From assembly GCA_031216445.1 (NCBI GenBank), contig CM062196.1, forward strand, positions 6,636,001-6,700,000: a DNA stretch of 64,000 bases. Direction: 5' to 3'. The notes under the pieces were generated by a model. That model saw only the letters and a program-made list of their open reading frames with translations, was not told the origin of the DNA and did not search any database. A program made the translations under genes and the position numbers. The first letter of the stretch is position 1. Each line of letters opens with the position of its first letter. Origin of the DNA: Lateolabrax maculatus (Eukaryota > Chordata > Actinopteri > Acropomatiformes > Lateolabracidae). Below, piece after piece: positions 54,501-64,000 of this stretch.

Positions 54501-57500
54501 TCTAAGAAACTCTGCTGTCTTGATTGGTGATTTCTTGCTTGACACCAACATCATCTAGCATAAATATTCCAAGATTTTGCCAAGAAAATTTTCAAATAAT
54601 CATATCAAAGAATTGTATCCACAGAAATCTGTGATCAGTGGTTTAATATACTTCTTAGGCTTAATAACATTTGCATCCATATGTGACTTTAAAGCTTTAC
54701 TTTGTGTTTGGCCTCTAATGTTGATTGTAGCGGATGTTTTATACATGACTTATTCCTACACAGACTGGACCTGGTCGGAGGCGCCGACACTCCAGCCTTT
54801 AGACACAGAGACGTGGACAACCACTGCAGCCAAGCGTCTGGTGGCCTCTCTGGAGGCGTCTCTTCAAGGTTCCCCCAGTTCCTCCGATCACGGATCACCA
54901 CCCGTGCCCCAAGCCCAGGCCCCAGGATCTGCAGAGGAGGCAGATGCACATTTGAAAGAGATGTACCACCGCACTCTGGTATCCTGGTTTGGGGACAGCC
55001 CCTCGGCTCAGTTAGGCCTCCACAGGCTGGTCCGCTTGGGCCTGACGATGGGGAAACAGGCAGGGGACTGGTATGGGCCTGCTGTGGTGGCTCACATCCT
55101 CAAGTAAGTCTTAAACGTTTTGATTTAAGAATAACTACAGTTTGAAACCTTGTCACATGCACCCCACTTCTGGCTTTGATCGCATAATGGTTTATTACGA
55201 CACAGCAATAACAATTATGTTTGTTAATTAATTAATCCACAGATTTCTAGGCAATCATACTCTTTTGATCTATAATGAAGTATCTAAAATGTCATTAAAA
55301 AATGTAAGTTTTATGAAGCAAGCAAACACTTATATCCGAGAAGCCGTAACCAATAAAGTTTTGTCATTTTTTACTTGATAAATTACTTAAGTAATCAATC
55401 AGTGTAACAAAATTGTGATAATTAAGTTGACCAACGAATTAATTGTTTCAGCGCTATTAATATTAATGTCCCATTATTTCAGCCAGAAATTTTGGGGGCA
55501 TGAATATCAATGTATCTAAGTAGAGATGAAGATGCCTTTATCAAGCCAGTATTGTGTGTATTCATGACTGTGATTATTTGACAACATGCTCTCTTTTTAA
55601 GTTCATGGTAATATATAGCATACGCATGTAAACTTTTAAAAACCCTCTCTGTCTCCTTTCTATTTCTGTCCTCGGTCTCTCTCTTAGAAAAGCTGTTGAG
55701 GAAGCGATGGACCCTGGCTTGGCGGGTATAACTGCTTATGTCTCCCAGGACTGCACAGGTATGAAAGATGAGCCTGCTGTTGATAAAACAGGATACTGGG
55801 CACAAAGCCCAAACTGACCCTTCTTTTTCCACTATCTCTCTGCTGCTGGGAGACTATGGAGCTGCCTAGAAGGGTGACAGGAGTCTCACTGTGTCTCTTC
55901 CCCAACAAACACATCCACTACAAAAATCTATAACGTCCCACTCCAACCTCTTCTTAACCCCAATAACTTGGGTTTTGATTCATCTTTGTCTTCTCAATAG
56001 CCAGAGCAGAAGATAGCTGGTGTGAGAGTGAGTGTCTTGGTGTGTTATGAGTTTGATATTAGAGAGTTTCAGAGAGAAAATGGGAGTGAATTTAACTTGT
56101 GCAACACCATGACTGCCTGTACATAATGGAATTTGAAGCTGAAACAATTATTTGATTAATCTAATGTCAATCAACAGAAAATTAATTTTTTCTAATCAAT
56201 TATTCATCTTCCCACGAAACACAGTTTCCTGCTTCTAAAAAATGTAAGGAGTTGCTGCTTATCTCTGTTTTGTATCTCTATAAATTGAATCTCTTCAGTA
56301 TTTGGACGGTTGGTCCAACAAAACAAGCAATTTGGAAACATTACCTACCCCTCATTAGAGTTTGAAACATTAAATGATTAATTGTAAAAGTAACTGACAG
56401 ATTAACCCATATTAAAAATAGTGGCAACTCTAATAGAATTTTACATGGGTCCTAATTAGACTATCTGGACAGAGCAAAAACAGAGTGAAACCATTTTTAC
56501 CGGGATAGATTAACACAAAAAAACACAGCATAGCATATTTGCCAAAAATATATTTCAGAGAAACTCGTGATCAGGTAAGAGAGACAAGTTGTTGCTGTTC
56601 ATTTTAAAAGATGTACTGTGAAATATTTCAAGTTGAAGTGACATTTATGATACCTGTAACAAACTCTTACTGGCATATGGATAAAATATGCATAATTGGA
56701 CAATGTTGCTGAAAGGACTTGGAGCCTGATGAGCACACAGAATTGCTGATAGTTTGACAGATAAACAGGGCAGACATGAGGACAGACAAATGACCCACAT
56801 CTGACCTTTGTGTTATTGATCCTCCGTAGTGTACAGTGCTGATGTCATCGATAGCCACAGGGCACAGAGAGCCGGGCAGTCCTCCACTGAGAGGTCAGAT
56901 GCCCCGCCTTCCCCACAGAACGACCAACCAGTGTCTGCGTCCACCCTGTCAGACAGCCGAGCTGTCATCATCCTCATCCCTGTGCGGCTGGGAGGGGAGA
57001 AGACAAACCCCGACTATTTTAACTTTGCGAAGGTGAGCGATACATGTAGATCAGAGGTAGTTTTCTATTTTAGTCAGATAATGTCATATTTTGGTGTTTG
57101 ATCACAAGGCTTTACATGTACAATCACATTGGTTAGTAAGAGTAATTATCATATTGTAAATACAAAGTGGTCACTGTGGGGAATGGCAAGTTTAAAATGT
57201 TGTACTGTCATTGAAATATAGTATGTGGGAAACAAAATGAAAATATTTAGGCTCCCAGTCAGATGTATTTTTCTGTCCTTCTCTGCATTTAGAGCATACT
57301 GAGTCTGGAGTACTGCATAGGCATCATCGGAGGGAAGCCCAAACAGGCCTGCTACTTTGTAGGATTTCAAGGTTAGTGTTAGCGTAATGCAAAACAGAGA
57401 AAGACACACAGAGAGAGGTTGGTGTGAATAGCAGATTATTTTGCATAATATACCCTTCTTATGTGAAGAGACAAAGTAAGTTAATGTATTCCTGTTTGCG

Positions 57501-59449
57501 TGAGGAAAACGGAGAGGAGTGGAGATGGAAGCAAGTGAAGCAGGGCTTACTTTATTCTCTCTGACCCATCAAAGCCTCACCCATTTATCACAAGTAAACC
57601 TCCCAAGTTGTGAGCTGTAATTGATTTCCATAGGAGGCATGCATTAAATTTCATCCGGGCCCCAAAGTGAGCCACTCTTCATCACCTTCAGGAGCCAGGA
57701 GGAACCTTCAGTTGTACATCTTGGCAGTCAATATTTACGCATTTACATTTTACCAATTTGAAATACAGTGGTGGATGATGTCTAAATGACAAGCAATACA
57801 TTCTCCCTGCCAAGGCGCAGCTCAGTGCAGCATTTATCATATGCAAATGGCCGAATATAATTGCGTGTTTGTAAAAGTAATTCCCCCACACAAAAATTAA
57901 ATGACAGCCTCTTTTTTGTGGGTGTAAAGAATGTGCTTGTACAAACGCATCTGATTATGCAGAATTTAATCCACCCTGGTGGATATTAAAAAGCAACAAC
58001 CTTCTGGGAGGCATATTTGACGCACACAAGCCTAACAGTAGGCCAAGCGGGTGACTTTGAGCTACTCTGCATAGAAATTGGAGAGAAGCGCGTTTTTGTA
58101 ATAATCCGATGTTTTTGAATAACTTGTCTTTTGTTTTGTCCTTGCAGATGACAGCTTGATTTACATGGACCCTCATTACTGTCAGTCTTTTGTGGATGTC
58201 AGCACCAGCAATTTCCCTCTCCAGGTAATGTGAAATTACACAGGCGAGCTGACTGGGGCCCCAGTAATGTGAATTTAATAGTTTCTGTTAGTACTTAAGG
58301 GTATGAATCTTAAAGCAGCCCTCGGCCCAATTACCGAGTCCCTATCTGCTGATTTATTTGCTGCTCAGATGTGCGAAGCTGCCACTTAAGAGAAATACAG
58401 CAAATATCGGATCAGGTACTGCAAGCCTGAATATTTCAGGACCCATACATAAAAATCAGCACACAGCACTGTATAGCAGCTTTGTTTTATGCTTTTGCAT
58501 GTAGTGCTATACAATGTGACAACACACCAGAGTTGTAAATTTATGGATGCTGTGACAGCAGATAAATAGGATTTCATTCATCAAATGATACAGAATACAT
58601 CTTATTCGCTGTTGACGCTGCCATGGAGTGTATGTATGCTCCGTAGTTGTTGTACATTATCTGGCCCTTCAACTTGATGAATATTTTCTGATGTGTTTTG
58701 TGTCTTTTTGTCTAGTCATATCATTGCCCCTCACCAAAGAAGATGCCTTTCAGCAAGATGGACCCCAGCTGCACCATAGGTTTCTACTCTAGAAGTGTGC
58801 AAGACTATGAGAGAATAAGCCAAGAGCTGTCTAAGGTAGGGGAAAGTAGTGTTTTAACACAGGACTCCTTAGAAATGCCACCACTGCCAACATGTCACAA
58901 TTATTATTAGTATCATAAGGCTATGTTAATTCTGTTTTGTGCCCTGAAAATGTTTGATAAAAACTGACCACTAGGTGGCACCATTTAGCCATGAATCTAA
59001 GTTCTTACTTTGCTTCTCAAACCAGTCAACATGTTGGGTGGATGTTTTAAAACCAGAGACTTCCCTCCTTAAGCCTGTCATGCTTCTGCTTAGAAGACAC
59101 TATAGAAATTATATTGAAATTTATAAACTGTAATTTCTCTGGTGGCAATATAAGAACAAATAAGGCACAGGAAGATGCCCCTCGTTAGGCTAAGTGATGC
59201 AATGAAAGCAAACTGTTATGAAATGTACAGTATGGTGCAACACTAGCACTCCTCTGAACCACCAGTCTGTTGTTTTTCCAGGTGCTGCAACCGTCAGTAA
59301 AAGAGAAATACCCCGCGTTCACTTTCGTGCAAGGTCATGGCAGAGATTACGACCTGTCGGCAGGCCTGACCCCGGAGAAAAGAGAATGGCCCTTCATCCG
59401 TGACCCACAGAGGACGGTCACCACTGCCGGGGACTTTGTGCTGCTTTGA
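51444..59449 (+). CDS. atg4c: ATG4C: autophagy-related cysteine protease 4C (10 coding exons)
   Basis: Cytosolic peptidase family C54 enzyme that trims ATG8/LC3/GABARAP precursors to expose the terminal Gly and removes them from lipid. Ten exons (51444-51519, 52115-52198, 52511-52741, 54764-55103, 55688-55758, 56830-57032, 57293-57371, 58148-58224, 58716-58835, 59282-59449) join in phase to 482 residues (human 458). Catalytic Cys106 is in SDCGWGCMLRAGQM (codon 52666-52668); Asp369 and His371 are in YMDPHYCQ. Other family marks: WLTYREEFP, GDWYGPAVVAHILK, VIILIPVRLGGE, IIGGKPKQACYFVGFQ. The end GDFVLL resembles the C-terminal LC3-interacting motif of ATG4s. The extra length relative to human sits mostly in a Ser/Pro/Gln insert (exon 4), exon 6 and the C-terminal tail. 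N-terminal GSDEVEKLKTKF separates it from ATG4A/B. Head-to-head with DOCK7. Confidence 0.97.
51541..51591. repeat. (AC)n microsatellite after ATG4C exon 1
   Basis: About 25 AC units starting 21 bases after the end of exon 1, complementary to the GT tract upstream. Confidence 0.95.
52115..52198 (+). CDS. atg4c: ATG4C exon 2 (residues 26-54)
   Basis: Encodes WALKSKTSFSRNSPVL and LGKCYHFKVE. Acceptor TATTTTAG, donor GTATGG. Confidence 0.94.
52511..52741 (+). CDS. atg4c: ATG4C exon 3, catalytic Cys (residues 54-131)
   Basis: Encodes FRMDFASRVWLTYREE, DCGWGCMLRAGQMMLA and LHFLGR. The first Cys of CGWGC is the nucleophile. Confidence 0.96.
52742..54763 (+). other. ATG4C intron 3 (2.0 kb)
   Basis: A/T-rich, with unconvincing open frames at 53711 and 54342; nothing recognised. 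Confidence 0.55.
54764..55103 (+). CDS. atg4c: ATG4C exon 4 (residues 131-244)
   Basis: Encodes DWTWSEAPTLQPLD, a low-complexity Ser/Pro/Gln insert (SSSDHGSPPVPQ...), then YHRTLVSWFGDSPSAQ and GDWYGPAVVAHIL. Confidence 0.95.
55688..55758 (+). CDS. atg4c: ATG4C exon 5 (residues 244-268)
   Basis: Encodes KKAVEEAMDPGLAGIT and AYVSQDCT. Phases 2 and 1; acceptor CTCTTAG. Confidence 0.94.
55759..56829 (+). other. ATG4C intron 5 (1.07 kb)
   Basis: No features beyond A/T-rich sequence. Confidence 0.5.
56830..57032 (+). CDS. atg4c: ATG4C exon 6 (residues 268-335)
   Basis: Encodes VYSADVIDSHRAQRAG, a variable Ser/Pro stretch, and AVIILIPVRLGGEKTN. Acceptor CTCCGTAG; ends in phase 0. Confidence 0.95.
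57293..57371 (+). CDS. atg4c: ATG4C exon 7 (residues 336-362)
   Basis: Encodes SILSLEYCIGIIGGKP and QACYFVGFQ, the strand leading into the active site. Confidence 0.96.
57590..58100. promoter_or_regulatory. Possible conserved non-coding element in ATG4C intron 7
   Basis: Balanced, non-repetitive sequence with dense homeodomain/POU-like motifs, including the octamer ATGCAAAT at 57841-57848 and TAATTG/ATTATGC sites nearby. This looks like an enhancer rather than neutral intron, but conservation was not tested. Confidence 0.35.
58148..58224 (+). CDS. atg4c: ATG4C exon 8, catalytic Asp/His (residues 362-387)
   Basis: Encodes DDSLIYMDPHYCQSFV and STSNFPLQ; Asp and His of DPH complete the triad. 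Confidence 0.96.
58225..58715 (+). other. ATG4C intron 8 (0.49 kb)
   Basis: No coding sequence or repeat; non-repetitive, A/T-rich, with a stretch near 58480-58600 that also looks constrained, unproven. Confidence 0.45.
58716..58835 (+). CDS. atg4c: ATG4C exon 9 (residues 388-427)
   Basis: Encodes SYHCPSPKKMPFSKMD and TIGFYSRSVQDYERIS. 40 codons, phase 0. Confidence 0.95.
59282..59449 (+). CDS. atg4c: ATG4C exon 10 and stop (residues 428-482)
   Basis: Encodes VKEKYPAFTFVQGHGR and the end TAGDFVLL; TGA at 59447-59449. The C-terminal FVLL is LIR-like. Confidence 0.95.
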   Translation: MLQPSVKEKYPAFTFVQGHGRDYDLSAGLTPEKREWPFIRDPQRTVTTAGDFVLL

Positions 59450-60995
59450 CAGCACCGTCTAAAAAAAGACTTCTGACGGAGAACTTCTGCTTTTAATGAA
59501 TCAAACTGCTTGATATCCAAAGCCTCATGTCTGAGCCTTTTGTGACACTGAAGGTTATGGAACTTTTTTAAACTACAGTAATTCATTTTATACGTCCTGG
59601 AAACTTTGTTGCTGTGCAATTTTTGCCAAAACAGTTTTTAACTGGTCAGTCTTGTATTTGTTGCCTGGCAATGTGAGCGTGCTGAACATTTTGTCAGGAA
59701 GCCTTGGGACTTTTGTTTTTGGTGCCCTGCTTAATTTACTGACCTAAATATTTTTATTTACTAATTTACTCATCCAGCGAAGAGGAACATCTAGGGGAAC
59801 ACTATTCATTTTGCACCATTATTTGCAATATTATTATTATTTTATGGACTTAGGACAAGCTGTTGATAGCAACTACATCAACACACAGGATTGTGTTGCA
59901 CCATCATGTTGAAGAAGCCTCAAAGGCATTTGCTTATAAGGAACACTAGGTCCAGTTCAGCACTCCCACATTGCCATACTCTTAAGGCTAACAGTGTCGT
60001 AGAACAGTAGCAACTATGATTAAAATCAGTGTTGTCCCACTTCAACAGGGCTACACCTATATTATATAGACAATTTTCTAAAGTGTGGTTACCACCGGGC
60101 TATCAGGAGTATTGTAAAAGCCTTAATATGGGCCAAGGGCTCTCTGAAGATCCAGCCAACTTTTGTCTGCCAAAAACATTTGATTAAACAAGATGAATTC
60201 TTCATCTGTCTGAAACACCTCAACAACAGAAGCATATGGCACACTTGAAGGAAGGATACTTTCTTCATAATTCTTCCAACATTTCTTTTTATTCATGCTA
60301 GAGCTCATTTCTTTCTGTGAGCAATAATATATGATGGTGTTGTGTGATGATATGATTGTTTGCTTGTCTTAGTGGGTTTTTGAGTGGTGTTAATATTGAC
60401 TAAGTTGTGCATCACAGTGCAAGTGACCAGTGGTGACAGGAGAGTTTGTCAAAGGGATAATGTCATGTGTTATACCTCACTAAGCACTATTTTTTATAAA
60501 TCACCCTTTACAGTAGAATTCTTTAGATGTAAAAGCATTTGAGAGGTATTTTTAAATACAATTTTCTAACATTTCATGTTATGTCCCTCAGTATATTTCC
60601 TACTTTTGATTTTTTTTTTTATTCTAGTCTCCAGCAGTGAGTAACTACATGATGTATTGCCATTCTTACAAAATACTTTTACAATAACTACACTTAATCT
60701 AGACATGAAGCAGTACACCAGAACACATGTTAGGCTACAAAACTTGATCATGCACTTTGATTTATCATTTCAAAAACACACACAAAGTATTTATTTCATG
60801 TGCTTTCTTGAATTGCTACACCTGCTTGTTTGTTTGCAGAAATTAACTGTTAACAAAATGTATCTGTAAATAACACTGCCGGGAAAAGAAGTTGATTAAA
60901 GTCAAAATATTTGACTCAGTTTATCAGCTTGCTTCTTTTTGGGCCACTTGGAGAATTTGAAGTAATTCTAGTTGAATAAAAAAAAATGCTGCTTC
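59450..60995 (+). other. atg4c: ATG4C 3'UTR (probable extent)
   Basis: No coding potential; A/T-rich. The best canonical AATAAA is at 60975-60980. A shorter 3' end using a variant hexamer cannot be excluded. Confidence 0.5.
60975..60980 (+). terminator. atg4c: ATG4C candidate poly(A) signal
   Basis: AATAAA followed by an A run and TGCTGCTTCATTTT. It is 1.5 kb after the stop, so it is not certain to be the one used. Confidence 0.4.
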
Positions 60996-61479
60996 ATTTT
61001 CAGTGCTAGATACAAACCTCAGTGGTGTGTTGAAATGCATTCAATCCCTTTCTCTCCCAGTCAAATGTAGTAGATTAAAACTAATCGTACGTGCTAACCA
61101 TCTCTACAGCCCATTAACCAGGGACCGGAAAAAATGTGACCCAGTGACACTGGTGGCAATTGTGTTCCTCTGTGGAGGAAAAGAAAATATCCTTGTGTGC
61201 AAAGCTCTGTTACCATGGATAATCTGTGTGTTGCCCCCTTAGTTTGAGCTATGCCGGACTGTTTTCCTGTACAATACAAATTCTTGTATTATGATGAGCC
61301 TTGCTTTTTAAAGGAGGGAACTGTCCCTTCTGTGAGAGAGCCAGGGCAAGGGTGAGGATGGGTGGACAGAAAGCAAGAAGAATCCCTCATCTGTTCTTCT
61401 CTACCATGGAGAAGCAATGGCCAAACACATAAAGGCATCATTTAGATCCCCTGTCTGATCTCTGTGTTCGTCTATGTCT

Positions 61480-62160
61480 TTTTTTATTTTGTAAGTGGAC
61501 GGCCAACCAGCTGTGTGGACAGAGCGGGAACATCAAGTATGCAGGAGCAAAGCACCAGCGACATTCTTCAACTTTGGAAGATGGAAAAGAAGAGCAAGGG
61601 TTGAATGGACAGGAGGGGGGCGTAGGGAGGGGATGGGACATTTGGGGATTTCTGTCAGAAACATGAAAGAGCATTTGTGCTAGGGGGCACACAGCTCTCT
61701 GAGGGTTGACTGTGTTCTCCATGTATTTACAGGGGATGTATGAATATTTGATTAATGAGTCACAGGCTCAGGGGAAATGCAATAAGCGAGTGGTGGCTTT
61801 ACAAAGCGAGCCGATCACGCACAGACAGACAGACACATACACCATGCCATCCCGTTTAACACAGCTGCCCAAAGTGTCATTGACATTGCGGATTCCTGAA
61901 AATCTAATCTGCAGCCGAGCAAATTCCGCACAAAGAGTTAGTCCATGAGAGTCATTCCTCTGTTCCACAGATGGATGGAGAGTGTGTGTGGGGGGGCCCG
62001 TAAAGACTCAAAGACACCCAATAAAGATTTTGATGTCATCCACAGGAGGAAATGGCTTGTGGCATGCAGCTCTTAGAGGGATCAACAGCAAAGGGTATCG
62101 AGTAAGGTCTTCTAATATCTTAAGATCATACCTGTATTTGGAATAAACCGCTGATTAGGT
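61480..62160. promoter_or_regulatory. Possible distal non-coding element downstream of ATG4C
   Basis: Non-repetitive, moderately GC-balanced sequence unlike the A/T-rich spacer around it, including ATTTGATTAATGAGTCAC near 61747. In other vertebrates this flank leads to FOXD3. No ORF or repeat explains it. Confidence 0.3.
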
Positions 62161-64000
62161 CTAGTCCTACAGCATTCACTGGGACAAGGAGACCTTTAGG
62201 ACTTTATCCAGAAAGCAAAGTTGTGACCTGAGAGCAGCTGGGTGAATCTTGATACCAAGATAAGCTGTTAAAGGTATTGAGGTTAAGTTCTCCGATATTA
62301 TTACAGAACATGGGAGCAAATACTTTGTACAAAGATCATTTTCTATCTTCTTTATTCATTTATAGTCAAAAGTAGGATGCAATGAGACGTTTTGAGTTTG
62401 TCAACAATTTTATCTTTGTAAAAGTCTTGACAAACCTGTGAAGACAAGAACAATGCAGATCTCTCAATATAAGTGCATGTAATACAAGATTAATGATATA
62501 ATTCAACTGCGAAATTCATGGCATTGACGACATATATAATGCAAGAAGGCACTTCTTAATGTGTTACCTCCCTTCCAGGCCTACGGAAGCTACACATATG
62601 CTCAGTACTGACGTCTTAAGCTTTCTGAGTCTCATACACACAATGTCAATGTATGAACCAGTTCTCTTTTCCATGACAATATTATCAAATTTGTGTAATT
62701 TGGCTGTACTGAAGAAGATGGCCGTGATACACCACAAAGTGTCGTTTCTATTCCCTCTAACCCTGTGGTTCTCAGGATATCCTCCAGCCAAGATCAGACC
62801 GTGATGGATGACACTGAGAACATCCAGGAGAATTAGATTTAACAAAAAAGGGAAAGACACAGAGGAAAATGTAATATGCACAGTCTGTGTGAATGTGTGT
62901 CTTTGTGAATGTGTGTCTGTGTGTGTGTGTGTGTAAATGTGTTTGAAGCTGAGTGGATGTTAAAGAGCTAAAACGTGAAGTGTCCTGTCTTTTCCATTCA
63001 TTGGTAGTGTGTAAATTTATATGGATGAGTGTGCAGTTTACACATGTACGGCTTGTGTGTAAGTCATTCTAAATCTTAGGTGTCACACTCCCTTCCTGTC
63101 TTCACACCAGGTGCAGGGGTGCTAGATTTATACCCAGTAGCCCTTGCCCACCCTTGTGGAATGCCATGCATCTTCAAACAGGTACTTCACTTTGAAATCT
63201 CATCTCGACGTGATATCTCTAGGCGGCTAAATATATCCGGCTCTCGGATCCCGCAGCCGTCGGAGCGTAAATACCGCATGAGCTGCATTAGACTGCATTC
63301 AGAGTCTCAAGTCTGTCCACGCAACTGTCCACTTGTCTCCACCCGTCTCCTTCTACCAACTCAACCCCCATCTTTCCTGTTCACAGGAGCTCCTGGAGAA
63401 GTGCTGAGGCATTGCATGCCTCACACATCTCTTTTGGGTTGAAGCCAGACAAATGTCATGATGCTGTGATTAATCAGCAACACACAGGACCGGAGCTTTA
63501 AGGGTGCTCCACCATATGAACATGACCTACAGTACATATTAGGTCAAAGGTTCTTCAACTTTTTTCTCCCCAGGAATCAAACAGGAGAAAATTCTTTTCA
63601 GCCTAATTAAAACTGCTTTCCTTGTATCGCATCCTTTTAAGAATCAGCAGTGCAAACATGTTGTGTGTTGAAAAGTTCATTCCATATTCCAAATAAATAT
63701 GTCTTAATGGACTTAATAATTAATTAATAATCCAATATTAATTGACTTTCAGTGGATTAATATTGTGAGTATATTGTTGGTTATATTTCTTTATTGTAAA
63801 ATACTCTATTCTAAAAATCTAAAATCTAAAAAATTCTAAAAACAAATTGTAAGTTGTTAAAATCAAAAAATGACTTTTTCAAGGCATGTGAAAAGAATTC
63901 TTAATAGTATTGTGTTAGTAATTTCAAACATGTTGCCCAGACTTAGTTCATCATTAATTTGCTAAAGTGTCGGTCACCTGCAGTTTGTATAAGGCTTAAT
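62161..64000. other. Intergenic flank to window end
   Basis: A short (TG)n near 62917-62932 and A/T-rich sequence at the end. A CpG-bearing non-repetitive patch at about 63190-63310 may be regulatory. No gene recognised. Confidence 0.45.

Overview
The window is nuclear DNA of a bony fish, most likely a teleost. The reasons are split genes with GT/AG introns, frequent CA/GT microsatellites, teleost-type interspersed repeat remnants, and the conserved vertebrate gene order USP1(+) - DOCK7(-) with ANGPTL3(+) nested in one of its introns - ATG4C(+). There are no bacterial-type operons, CRISPR arrays, rRNA or tRNA genes. The species cannot be named from the sequence alone.

Layout. 1-4210: 3' part of USP1 (three clear exons plus the end of one more, then the 3'UTR). 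4300-49,600: DOCK7 on the minus strand, reconstructed here as 48 coding exons (6309 bp including stop, 2102 residues). Every splice junction has GT/AG ends and the reading-frame phases agree from the ATG at 49466 to the TGA at 5148. The 10.3-kb DOCK7 intron 14 contains the complete seven-exon ANGPTL3 gene on the opposite strand (ATG 34023, stop 37289, 469 residues) with a TATA box upstream. 49,600-51,440: divergent promoter region between DOCK7 and ATG4C. 51,444-59,449: ATG4C, ten coding exons, 482 residues. 59,450-64,000: ATG4C 3'UTR and non-coding flank; in other vertebrates FOXD3 lies beyond this side.

The genes do not form one pathway. USP1 is a nuclear deubiquitinase of DNA repair. DOCK7 is a cytoplasmic guanine-nucleotide exchange factor for Rho-family GTPases. 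ANGPTL3 is a secreted hepatic inhibitor of lipoprotein lipase. ATG4C is a cysteine protease of autophagy. Their arrangement is an old syntenic block.

The most interesting points are splicing signals in DOCK7. They are a 93-nt cassette exon, a 15-nt microexon paired with a 9-nt tandem acceptor, and a potential 21-nt in-frame microexon that appears to have arisen by partial tandem duplication of the neighbouring exon and that I do not know from any described DOCK7. Also notable are complementary GT/CA repeats bracketing two terminal exons, an ANGPTL3 linker without a furin-type site, and a CLEAR-like TFEB motif before ATG4C. No wholly new gene system was found.
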